This document shows, piece by piece, positions 27,900-35,641 of a stretch of DNA of 64,000 bases. The notes beneath the pieces were generated by a model. The model ran no database searches. It was not told the DNA's origin and saw only the letters and a list, made by a program, of their open reading frames with translations. Within the stretch, counting starts at the first letter, position 1. Every line of letters starts with the position of its first letter. A program made the translations under genes and the position numbers. The DNA comes from Nocardia acidivorans NBRC 108247 (GTDB lineage Bacteria > Actinomycetota > Actinomycetes > Mycobacteriales > Mycobacteriaceae). The DNA is taken from positions 62,001-126,000 of the forward strand of contig NZ_BDAW01000013.1 of NCBI RefSeq assembly GCF_001625085.1, written 5' to 3'.

Positions 27900-28714
27900 G
27901 CCTTGATGGTCACGTCGATGGGGACATACCCGGCCCGCGTCGCCCCCCGCCCGCGACCCTGATCGCCGCGCTCGGAGGTGGCACTCGGCCGTCCGGCCGC
28001 ACCCGGCCCGGGTTCGAAGGAATCGCCGGAGCCCGCGCCCACACCGCCGCGGGCGCTCGCGTCGGAGGCGTCGCCCGCGCGCTTCTGGAAGTCGTTCGTT
28101 GTCGCTCCGGCGGCGGTCTGCGCGGGCCGAGCGCGTTCGGTCCGCATGCCCTGTGCGCCCGCGGCGAAACGCGCGATCAGCCCGGCCAACGCGGCGCCGG
28201 TTCCGGTATGCGCGCCGGCGGTCCGGGAATCGGTTGCCGCCGGATCGGATTCGGCGTCCGGACCGTCGCCCCGGGCGGAATCCGCACCGGGAGTACCGGA
28301 TTCACCGTCACCGGCCCGGGCGCTCCGGTCGTCCGGGGTGTCGAAGTCGCCGTGACCGAATGAATCACGCAGCCAGGCATGGTATTCCGGGGATTCGGGG
28401 TCCAGGTCCGGCGGGATCACCGGCTCCACGGGCACACCCGCGAGGGCTTCGCGCAGCACCGTCACGATGGCGGTGCCGTGATCGGCGATGGCGGCGACCA
28501 CATCGTGGTGTTCCCCGCGCACCACCGCGGCGGCGGCGCAGACCGGGCACCACGCGCAGCTGGACCACTGGGTGCGGCCGTCGGCGGCGGTGCGCCGCAG
28601 TACCGGTTCGACGCGTTCGAGGACCGCTTCGGCGAGCAGGCGGAGTTCTTCGGCGAATTCGCTGAAGTTGTCGTCCGGATGGCCGGCCCGCGGGTGGCCG
28701 TGTGTCGCGGTCAT
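27896..28714 (-). CDS. Unknown protein with CxxCxxC motif, coupled to ArsA
   Basis: 272 aa, family not recognised beyond its usual place beside ArsA in actinobacteria. The N-terminal ~100 residues are helical (FAEELRLLAEAVLERVEPVL) and contain SSCAWCPVCAAAAVVRG, three cysteines in a C-x2-C-x2-C pattern that could bind a metal. The rest is Ala/Gly/Asp/Pro-rich and probably disordered, ending in RAGYVPIDVTIKA. It overlaps both neighbours by ATGA junctions, so ArsA, this protein and the kinase are made in fixed order. The start at 28714 fits the overlap; the frame is open to 28792. Confidence 0.75.
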   Translation of the reverse strand: MTATHGHPRAGHPDDNFSEFAEELRLLAEAVLERVEPVLRRTAADGRTQWSSCAWCPVCAAAAVVRGEHHDVVAAIADHGTAIVTVLREALAGVPVEPVIPPDLDPESPEYHAWLRDSFGHGDFDTPDDRSARAGDGESGTPGADSARGDGPDAESDPAATDSRTAGAHTGTGAALAGLIARFAAGAQGMRTERARPAQTAAGATTNDFQKRAGDASDASARGGVGAGSGDSFEPGPGAAGRPSATSERGDQGRGRGATRAGYVPIDVTIKA

Positions 28715-29973
28715 TTCGGCCAGACCTCGGGATCGGGCCGGAAGCGGATCACCAACTGATCGCCGTCGAGTTCGGCGGCGTCGACCGTGCACCGCCGCAA
28801 TACCGGCGCCAGCCGCAGTCGGCGCCTGACCCCGTCCGCTCCCACGATCAAATCGTCCTCCACTCGTCCCAGCTGCAGGGTCGACGGATCGACCACGGGT
28901 AGATGCATGCGCATGGCGAACACCGAATGCACACCCGTTCCCGCCTCCAGCCGAACCATCGGCCCGGCCGAAACGGACGGCACCCCGTCCACATCAGTGC
29001 CAAGCATAGGGACCGGACCCGGTCCCACCCAGTTACCACTCGCATCGACCGCGAAGGACAGTGCCGTTAACGAACTCAGTCCCACGGGTTCGGCCCCGGC
29101 ATGCGTCACCACCTGGACCGGGATACCACCCATACGTTTACGAAGATCGGCGACCACATCCAGTTGTTCCCCGCGACGGTTGAAATACCACTGCACGGCG
29201 GGGTGAATATTCGCACCGTAGTCGGGCGCGGCGGTCTCGGGCAGCACCCTGTTGACCAGGACGGCTTCCAGCCGTAGGCCCAGCAGCGCCGCGGCCGAGC
29301 GCACCCGCGCGGATTCGGCGACGGCCACCTGCTCGGCGGCGGTGACCAGGCGCGCGGTGGTGCGCCGCTGATCGGCGATGAGATCGCGAGCGGCGGTCAC
29401 CGCGGCCACGATCTGCTCGACCGTGACCGCCAGCACCGCGCGGCGCAGATCGCCGCCGATGGCGCTCAGGGTGCGCGCGTGCGCGGGCCAGACCCGTTCG
29501 AGATAGCCGAGCAGGGTGTCCGGCGCGGTGAGGATGCGCAGCATATCGGCCGAGGGCGGACAGTCCAGGATGATCACATCCCACTGCCGGGTCTTGGCGA
29601 ATTCGGTGATCTCCAACAGCGCCAGGATCTCCTGGACGCCGGGCAGGCCGGTGAGTTCGGCGGGGTCCAGGGCGCTCAGATCGATACCGTGCTCATGCCC
29701 CTCTCCCGAGACCATGAGCAGTACCGTGCGGAAGCGATCCTCCAGCAGCGCAAGGGAATCCACCTCGATCACATCGAGTCCGGACTGTACCGCCGCCACC
29801 CCGGGCACACTGCCGGGTTCGTGCCGGAACCGGAATCCCAGGGCATCGCCCAGGGAATGCGCCTGATCGAGCGAGGCCAGCAGCACCCGCTGTCCGCCGC
29901 GCGCGTAGGCGAGTGCGGTCGCGCACGCCAGCGTCGTCTTTCCCACCCCACCCTTGCCGACGAACAGTTCCAC
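28711..29973 (-). CDS. ArsA-family ATPase
   Basis: Deviant-Walker P-loop ATPase of 420 aa (Rv2184c by order). N-terminal FVGKGGVGKTTLACATALAY is the intradimer switch loop; VIILDCPPSADMLRIL is the Walker B region. Arsenic-binding cysteines are not evident and no arsenic genes are nearby. A role as a soluble chaperone-like ATPase (Get3/ArsA family) in envelope or membrane protein handling is more plausible (inference). A C-terminal beta-rich domain resembles an HSP20-like fold. Start is GTG 29973 with a weak upstream site. Overlaps the next gene by four bases. Confidence 0.87.
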   Translation of the reverse strand: MELFVGKGGVGKTTLACATALAYARGGQRVLLASLDQAHSLGDALGFRFRHEPGSVPGVAAVQSGLDVIEVDSLALLEDRFRTVLLMVSGEGHEHGIDLSALDPAELTGLPGVQEILALLEITEFAKTRQWDVIILDCPPSADMLRILTAPDTLLGYLERVWPAHARTLSAIGGDLRRAVLAVTVEQIVAAVTAARDLIADQRRTTARLVTAAEQVAVAESARVRSAAALLGLRLEAVLVNRVLPETAAPDYGANIHPAVQWYFNRRGEQLDVVADLRKRMGGIPVQVVTHAGAEPVGLSSLTALSFAVDASGNWVGPGPVPMLGTDVDGVPSVSAGPMVRLEAGTGVHSVFAMRMHLPVVDPSTLQLGRVEDDLIVGADGVRRRLRLAPVLRRCTVDAAELDGDQLVIRFRPDPEVWPK

Positions 29974-30005
29974 CCGGGTGGCAGGTCCCTCGGTACCGCT
30001 CGCGG

Positions 30006-30443
30006 TCAGCCTTCGACCCGTTTCTTGAGTTCTTTCAATGCCGTATCGGTGATGACCTTCTCGGCCTTGCGCTTGAACATGCCGATCATCGGAATGTTCA
30101 GGTCCACGGTGAGTTCGTACACCACCTGGGTGCCGCCGTCGGGCTGCGCGATCAGCTCGTAGGTGCCGTCCTGGGCCTTCTGCAGATCACCGCCGACCAG
30201 GGTCCAGCTGACGGCCTTACCGTCCGCGCGCCAGGTATAGGAGAGGGTGTAGGTGTCCTTCACGACGCCCGCGTCGAGCACGAAACGCGCGGTGCGCGCC
30301 CGGCCGTCCGGGAATTTATCGAGCACCTCGACCGAGCGGGCCGCGGCGACCCATTCCGGATACGACTCCAGGTCCGCGATCACGGCCATCACTCGATCCG
30401 AGGGGGCGTCGATCACGATCGACCGTTGAGTTCGATCGGCCAT
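30006..30443 (-). CDS. SRPBCC family protein (Rv2185c/TB16.3-like)
   Basis: START/Bet v1-like ligand-binding protein of 145 aa. MADRTQRSIVIDAPSDRVMAVIADLESYPEWV is a textbook SRPBCC N-terminus; the C-terminal helix is NIPMIGMFKRKAEKVITDTALKELKKRVEG. It likely binds or processes a lipid-like ligand; the ligand is unknown. ATG 30443 follows AAAGGAAG; TTG 30452 is also in frame. It lies 32 bases upstream of the ArsA gene and 43 bases after another SRPBCC gene. Confidence 0.88.
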   Translation of the reverse strand: MADRTQRSIVIDAPSDRVMAVIADLESYPEWVAAARSVEVLDKFPDGRARTARFVLDAGVVKDTYTLSYTWRADGKAVSWTLVGGDLQKAQDGTYELIAQPDGGTQVVYELTVDLNIPMIGMFKRKAEKVITDTALKELKKRVEG

Positions 30444-30486
30444 GGGTGACAACGCTTCCTTTCGAAGGGCGGAACGGGGAACGGTT

Positions 30487-30876
30487 CTACTGCGCGGCGG
30501 CGGGTGCGACCCCGGCCTTACGACCGGCCTCTAGCCGCGCCTTGACCTCGAAGGACATCTTCTTCCCGGCGACGCGGCGAGTGCGGTTGACGGCCAGCAG
30601 ATCCCGCGCCGACATGCCCTCGACGCCCTGCGGTTCGGCATGCATGAAGTAGTGCAGGATGACCCCGTCGAGCATGGGCTCCAGCCACACCTCCATGGTG
30701 CCGGTCGCCGCACCCGTGACGGTCCACCGAATTCCCTTGTCGGCCCGATCTTCCCGCACCTGCAACTGCAGGTCCGGCCACCACTGCCGCCAGCGGCCAC
30801 GATCGGCCAGCATTTCCCCGACGGCGACGCCGGACGCGGCGACGAAGGTCTGATCGGCAACCTGGATACTGCTCAC
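30487..30876 (-). CDS. Polyketide cyclase/SRPBCC-like protein (Rv2186c-like)
   Basis: 129 aa, N-terminal SRPBCC-like features (SSIQVADQTFVAASGVAVGEMLADRGRWRQWWPDL) and beta-rich middle (WTVTGAATGTMEVWLEPMLDGVILHYFMHAEP). Probably a second hydrophobic-ligand protein; function unknown. It is first in the SRPBCC-ArsA-ROK series on this strand. In M. tuberculosis a fatty-acyl ligase (fadD15) lies between this gene and pimB; here only 114 bases separate them. Confidence 0.8.
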   Translation of the reverse strand: MSSIQVADQTFVAASGVAVGEMLADRGRWRQWWPDLQLQVREDRADKGIRWTVTGAATGTMEVWLEPMLDGVILHYFMHAEPQGVEGMSARDLLAVNRTRRVAGKKMSFEVKARLEAGRKAGVAPAAAQ

Positions 30877-30990
30877 ATCGGTGAGCCTAACCCAGCGGAC
30901 TCACCCGGTCGCTGTCGGCGGGCGGCACCGGGCGGATGCGGGTCAGCGGCAGGTCCGGGAGGCCGCGCGGGCCGCCGGAACGACTTTCGA

Positions 30991-32154
30991 CTAGTTCAGG
31001 GTGATGCCGGGGGCGCTGCGGACCGGCGGATCGAGGAGGTCGCGCAGGCGTTCGCCCATGCGGTCCCAGCGCCATTGCTCCTGGACCCAGGCGCGACCGG
31101 CCGCGCCCATGCGGGCGGCGGCGTCGCGGTCGGACAGCACGTCGATGATGGCCTTGGCGATGGATTCGGGTGACTTGCCGTCGATCACGTAACCCGTTTC
31201 GCCCTCGCGCACGGTTTCTGGGGCGCCGCCGGAATTGCCCGCCACCACCGGAACTCCGGTGGCCGAGGCTTCGAGGAAGACGATGCCCAGGCCCTCCACA
31301 TCCAGGCCGAGACCGCGGGTGCGGCAGGGCATGGCGAAGACATCGGCGAGGGTGTGATGGGCGGCGAGTTCGGCGGCGGGGACGCGACCGGTGAAGACCA
31401 CATCATCGGTGAGGCCGAGCGATTCGGCGAGGGCGTGCAGTTTCTGCTCGTAGGGTCCGCCGCCGGCGATGACCAGCACCGCACCCGGAATCTGCTTACG
31501 GATCTCCAGCATGGCGATCAACAGCATGTCCTGACCCTTGCGCGGAACCAGGCGGGACAGGCACAGAATGGTGGGGCGGTCGCCGAGGCCGTAGCGCTCG
31601 CGTAGTTCGGCGCGGGCCTGCGGATCGGGTTTGAAGACCTCGGAATCGACTGCGGGCGGCAGGTATTCGAGGGCGGCCTGCGCACCGAAGGCCGCGGAGA
31701 AGCGGCGGCGCGTGTATTTGCTGACATAGGTGATGACATCGGTGCCGTCGCCGATGGCGCGCAGCGCCTGGCGTGCGCCGGGCAGCATGGACCAGCCGAC
31801 CTCATGGCCGTGGGTGGAGGCCAGAATGCGTTCCGCGCCCGCGCGGCGCAGCAGCGGGGACATGAGCGCCAGCGGTGCGGCCGCGCCGAACCAGACCCGA
31901 TCGCACTGTTCGTCCCGGAGCAGTTTGGCCGCGCGGCGGGCCACCAGCGGTGTGGGCAGCATCAGCGTGGTGGGGTGCCGCACCACCTGGAAGGGCTGTT
32001 CCGCATCGAATTTCCAGTGGCTGTCGCCCTTCCAGCGCGGGGCGTAGACGACCAGTTCATCGGGGGGTAACCGCATTGCCAGCGCGTGCACGTACGACTG
32101 GATACCGCCCGGTCGTGGCGGGAAATCATTGGTAACCAGCAGCGTTCGCCCCAT
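30991..32154 (-). CDS. pimB: GDP-mannose-dependent phosphatidylinositol mannosyltransferase PimB'
   Basis: GT4/GT-B enzyme of 387 aa adding the second mannose to PIM1 at the cytoplasmic membrane face. N-terminal LLVTNDFPPRPGGIQSYVHALA includes the acceptor-binding Gly loop; C-terminal domain has LVPRKGQDMLLIAM, VIAGGGPYEQ and the donor-binding motif GLGIVFLEASATGVPVVAG. Synteny with Rv2188c supports PimB' over other mannosyltransferases. With mptA it covers two steps of lipoglycan assembly in this window. Confidence 0.92.
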   Translation of the reverse strand: MGRTLLVTNDFPPRPGGIQSYVHALAMRLPPDELVVYAPRWKGDSHWKFDAEQPFQVVRHPTTLMLPTPLVARRAAKLLRDEQCDRVWFGAAAPLALMSPLLRRAGAERILASTHGHEVGWSMLPGARQALRAIGDGTDVITYVSKYTRRRFSAAFGAQAALEYLPPAVDSEVFKPDPQARAELRERYGLGDRPTILCLSRLVPRKGQDMLLIAMLEIRKQIPGAVLVIAGGGPYEQKLHALAESLGLTDDVVFTGRVPAAELAAHHTLADVFAMPCRTRGLGLDVEGLGIVFLEASATGVPVVAGNSGGAPETVREGETGYVIDGKSPESIAKAIIDVLSDRDAAARMGAAGRAWVQEQWRWDRMGERLRDLLDPPVRSAPGITLN

Positions 32155-32230
32155 GCGATCAACCTACTGCACCGGTGCCGAGTGCTCGCCCCCGAACCGA
32201 AACCTCGCGCACCCACTCCGCGCGTGTCGA

Positions 32231-33238
32231 TCAGGCCCCCGCGGCGGTCCGGGTGGTAATCCAAGACTGCCAGCGCGCCAGGAAATCCGGGAAGGGCGAG
32301 CCGAGGGTATCGCGCACGACGGACTCGACCGCCGCGTGATCCTTGGGACCGGTCGCCAATTGCCGGTAGAGCGAGACCAATTGGGGCTCACCGAACTGAT
32401 CGGCAATGAAAGCGCAGGCGGACCACGCCTGTTCGTAGACCGCGGCGGCCTGACCGCTGGCCGGTTCGAACGCGGCGTCGGCGGGCAGATCGGCCGGGAG
32501 ATCGCCCGCCCCGGCGCGCGCGGTGAGAGTCGGCGCGACCTCGGTGATGGGCTGGCGCATACCGCGATGCGCGGTGTATTCGGCGAAGCCCTCGAGCATC
32601 CACTGCGGCGACCCGTCGACGGTCACCGCACGGGTCGCGACATGGGTGAGCTCATGGCGCAGCACCGAACGCAGGCCGTCCGCGCCGAGCCGACGTCCGG
32701 CCTCGGGTCCGAAGACCACGCGCTGGCCGGTGATCCGCGCGCCCGGATGAAAGGGATCCGCGACCGTCGCCGCCGCCACTTCGGCGGGCACGTCCCCGGT
32801 CGCATTGGTGAGCGCCGCGAATTCGGCAGGGCTGGAAGCCACTACCACCACCGGGGCCTGCGACCAGTCCGAACCCCAGAGCGCGCTGACCGCCTGCGTC
32901 GCCGCGGACAACTCCCCCGCCAGCACGTCCATATCACTGCCGCGCGCCGGATGTCCCAGCACCACACCGACTTTCCCGGCTCCCGTGGTCACCGGTTCGG
33001 CGATCACCTTGCCGTAGGAGTCCATCAGCCGATGCAATCCGGAGACCTGCGGATCCGAGGCGATGAGCGCGTTGTCCCCGCCCGGCACCACCGCGCGCAG
33101 CTTGGGCAGCACCGAATTGGGCAGCATGAGCAGCGCACCGCAGGCGGCGGTCAATCCGGTGACCATGACCAGGGTCAGGCAGAACTGGAAGCGGCGCTTC
33201 GTCGACAACCAGCCGCGTACCTGCCGCAGTGCGCTCAT
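32231..33238 (-). CDS. Membrane-anchored HExxH protein, probable metallopeptidase
   Basis: 335 aa. A short basic N-terminus, one transmembrane helix (around residues 18-40), then an extracytoplasmic domain with LRHELTHVATR (HExxH) and a downstream EGFAEYTAHR that can give the third zinc ligand, as in peptidase-MA-type gluzincins. The substrate is unknown. It corresponds to the Rv2189c position between pimB and ripC, so a wall-associated role is plausible (inference). ATG 33238 has GAGGTG five bases upstream; GTG 33244 overlaps that site. Confidence 0.78.
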   Translation of the reverse strand: MSALRQVRGWLSTKRRFQFCLTLVMVTGLTAACGALLMLPNSVLPKLRAVVPGGDNALIASDPQVSGLHRLMDSYGKVIAEPVTTGAGKVGVVLGHPARGSDMDVLAGELSAATQAVSALWGSDWSQAPVVVVASSPAEFAALTNATGDVPAEVAAATVADPFHPGARITGQRVVFGPEAGRRLGADGLRSVLRHELTHVATRAVTVDGSPQWMLEGFAEYTAHRGMRQPITEVAPTLTARAGAGDLPADLPADAAFEPASGQAAAVYEQAWSACAFIADQFGEPQLVSLYRQLATGPKDHAAVESVVRDTLGSPFPDFLARWQSWITTRTAAGA

Positions 33239-33257
33239 TGCCACCTCGTGGTGTTGG

Positions 33258-34313
33258 TCAGAATCGACGCGCGGAATGGAACGGTGTTGATCCCATCGGC
33301 GCCACCTGGACGGGGACGCCGAATGTGGAGGCGTGCAACATCAAACCATTGCCCGCGTAGATGCCGACATGGGAGATGTCGGAGTAGAAGAAGACCACAT
33401 CGCCGGGCTGGAGATCCTTCTCATCCACCGGCGTGCCGTAACCAGCCTGTTGCTGACTGGTGCGCGGGACGTTCTTGCCGACCTGATGGAAGGCCCACTG
33501 CACCAGACCGGAGCAGTCGAACTGTTCGGGGCCGACCGCACCCCAGACATAGGGTGCGCCGATCCGGGTGAGTCCGGCGGCCAGGGCGCTGGTGCCGCTG
33601 CCGGGGACGAGTCCGCGCAACAGCGAGTCCTTGTCGAAGCCCGGTGGGAACATCGAACCCGCCAGCGCGGAGCGATCATTGGCCGAGAGCTGGCCCCAGG
33701 CGGCGATGACGCCCGCCATGGAGCCCTGGAGTGCGGCGCGCTTGGCCTCCAGATCGGTGCGCACGGCATCGGCCTGTGCGCTCGCGGCGCGGGCGGCGTC
33801 GGCGGCGGTGCGGGCCGCGGCCTCGGCGGCGGAGGCGGCGGCGCTGACCTTCTGATACTGGCTCAGTTGATCATTGGTGCGGGTGCCGACCAGGTCCACG
33901 ATGGACATCTGATCGAGCAGCTGCTGCGGAGAGGAGCTGACCAGCAGCGAGGTGAGCCGGTTGGTGCGACTGCCGAGCAGGGCCGAATTGGCCGCCCGAT
34001 CGATGACCGGCTGATATCTGCGAATCTCGGAGCGAGCCGCGTCCAATGTGGACGCGGCGTCCGCGGCCTTGGTATCGGCATCCTTGGCGGCGGCGACCTT
34101 GGTGTCGAGATCGGCCTGGGCGTTCAGCGCCTGCTGATTGAGCTGTTCGGACTGGCGCGAAAGGTCGATCAGTCGCTGCACCGCTTCCCCGGCCGATGCC
34201 GGTGCGGCGACCGGATCGGCCAGCGCGGGTCCGATGTTGTTGGCTCCCACCAGGAGTGCCCCTGCTGCGAGGGCTCCACCTACGAGTTTCTTCGTGCGAT
34301 GTTGCGCTGCCAC
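33258..34313 (-). CDS. ripC: RipC-like NlpC/P60 peptidoglycan hydrolase
   Basis: Secreted D,L-endopeptidase type enzyme. A signal peptide (KLVGGALAAGALLVGANNIGPALADP) precedes a long Ala-rich coiled coil of roughly 180 residues and a C-terminal NlpC/P60 domain. Catalytic residues: Cys in FDCSGLVQW and His in DISHVGIYAG, with the later His of MLHAS. In M. tuberculosis, RipC (Rv2190c) is switched by FtsEX through its coiled coil. I use GTG 34313 (VAAQHRTKK), giving 351 aa; the open frame to 34412 would bury the signal peptide. Only 19 bases separate it from the HExxH gene. Confidence 0.9.
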   Translation of the reverse strand: MAAQHRTKKLVGGALAAGALLVGANNIGPALADPVAAPASAGEAVQRLIDLSRQSEQLNQQALNAQADLDTKVAAAKDADTKAADAASTLDAARSEIRRYQPVIDRAANSALLGSRTNRLTSLLVSSSPQQLLDQMSIVDLVGTRTNDQLSQYQKVSAAASAAEAAARTAADAARAASAQADAVRTDLEAKRAALQGSMAGVIAAWGQLSANDRSALAGSMFPPGFDKDSLLRGLVPGSGTSALAAGLTRIGAPYVWGAVGPEQFDCSGLVQWAFHQVGKNVPRTSQQQAGYGTPVDEKDLQPGDVVFFYSDISHVGIYAGNGLMLHASTFGVPVQVAPMGSTPFHSARRF

Positions 34314-34469
34314 CGTCGGCCTGGTCCCGTTCTCTTGCCCCGAGCTGGAAAAGAAGGTCTCGAATAGGTTACGAAACGGCGACCGCTTGTGTCCAGCAGG
34401 CCACGAAATCATTACGGTCGCCGTTCGCTCGCAGGTCGCTCGACCTGCGGATCTTCAGTTCCCGATAAA

Positions 34470-35066
34470 TCAGATCCGACGCGCGCCGGCGAACGGCATG
34501 GACGAGATCGGGGCGACCTTGACCGGCTGACCGGCGGTCGAGGCGTGCACGACATTGCCGTCGCCCACGTAGATGCCGGAGTGGCTGCCGCCGTAGAACG
34601 ACACCACATCGCCCGGCTCCAGCGCGTCCTCGGAGATGGGGGCGCCGGCATTGAGCTGCTCATAGCTGGTGCGCGGCAGGCTGATTCCGGCCTGCGCGTA
34701 GGACCACTGCACCAGGCCGGAGCAGTCGAAGGCGTTCGGGCCGGCGGCGCCGTACACGTACGGATCGCCGATGCGGCTCAAGGCGGCGTCCACGACCTGC
34801 TGGCGCGGGCTGGCCTGCGGCGCGGCGGGGGCGGGGGCGCCCGGCATCTCGACGCCCGGGATCGGGGGCAACTGCACGGGAATGGACTCCGGCACACCGG
34901 GAATCCCGGCGGGGAGCTGAACCTGGTCCGGCACATCGAAGGTGCCGACACCGGGGATGGTCACCGGCTGCGCCGATGCAGGAGAGGCGGGCAGCAGCAG
35001 CGCGCTCAGCGTGGCAGCGCCGACGGCACCGGCCGTGAGGGCCCGCTTGACGGTCTTGGTCGCCAT
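34470..35066 (-). CDS. Secreted NlpC/P60 family hydrolase, short form
   Basis: 198 aa. Signal peptide (about residues 1-32, ending ASA), a Pro-rich linker of about 50 residues, then an NlpC/P60 domain with catalytic Cys in FDCSGLVQWSYAQAG and His in SHSGIYVGDG plus VVHAS. It lacks the coiled coil of its neighbour RipC, so it may be constitutively active or use another regulator (inference). ATG 35066 is preceded by GGAAG. About 570 bases of non-coding DNA lie upstream, shared with the divergent nuclease gene. Confidence 0.9.
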   Translation of the reverse strand: MATKTVKRALTAGAVGAATLSALLLPASPASAQPVTIPGVGTFDVPDQVQLPAGIPGVPESIPVQLPPIPGVEMPGAPAPAAPQASPRQQVVDAALSRIGDPYVYGAAGPNAFDCSGLVQWSYAQAGISLPRTSYEQLNAGAPISEDALEPGDVVSFYGGSHSGIYVGDGNVVHASTAGQPVKVAPISSMPFAGARRI

Positions 35067-35641
35067 GGTGAGGTACTTCCAATCTGCCCCGCGACGCCGC
35101 ACCGGTTTGGTGGGTCGGACTCCGCGAGGTCTCAGGAAGATTACGAGCCGATAACGGTGGTTTGTAAAGCCGCGCCCAACACACCGTGGCGGGAAATAGT
35201 TACGCATTGTCATTTCGGTGCGACAAAAGTCACAGCAATCACGAAACGATAACAGCGGCCATTTCATCGGGAGCGTCCCCAGAGCTACCGGTCGGTAGCC
35301 AACCGGCCGAAACAACCCCTCCTTGCAGGACGGATTCCGAATAACAGCAGGTCAGATGGACCATACCCAACCTGGCCCTGACCGGCGGACTTGCGAACCG
35401 AGCCAAGGCGACCCTAACCGCGACAGCACGCGGTATCCGCCGACCCGGACCGCCCGTCACATCCGATCTGATTGATGCGGTTTATGAATCAATGTGATCC
35501 CGGCCACTTTTCTGCATATTCGTGCAATTCGGGGATTTCACCTCGAAGATCTCGGTGACAAATTCCGACATTTCCGCTGGTCGGAAAATCCCGGTCCGAC
35601 CGGGCGAGACCTGTCGGACCCCCGGCCTAGGCTTGCCGGTC
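35067..35641. other. Long intergenic region between the NlpC/P60 gene and the divergent nuclease
   Basis: Non-coding stretch of about 570 bases. It holds an inverted repeat GCTACC-ggtc-GGTAGC (35284-35299) and ATTGAT...ATCAAT (about 35471-35492). The minus-strand leader of the NlpC/P60 gene could be up to ~400 bases. A short resemblance to c-di-AMP (ydaO) riboswitch sequence (GAATCCGTC) is too weak to call. Confidence 0.4.

Noticed and set aside
28711..29973. Arsenic resistance function for the ArsA ATPase
   Set aside because: No arsB, arsC, arsR or arsD nearby, and no Cys triad is visible; the neighbours are lipid and envelope genes.
35281..35460. Possible c-di-AMP (ydaO) riboswitch before the NlpC/P60 gene
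   Set aside because: Only a GAATCCGTC-like segment matches; the other conserved blocks are not seen, so it is not called.
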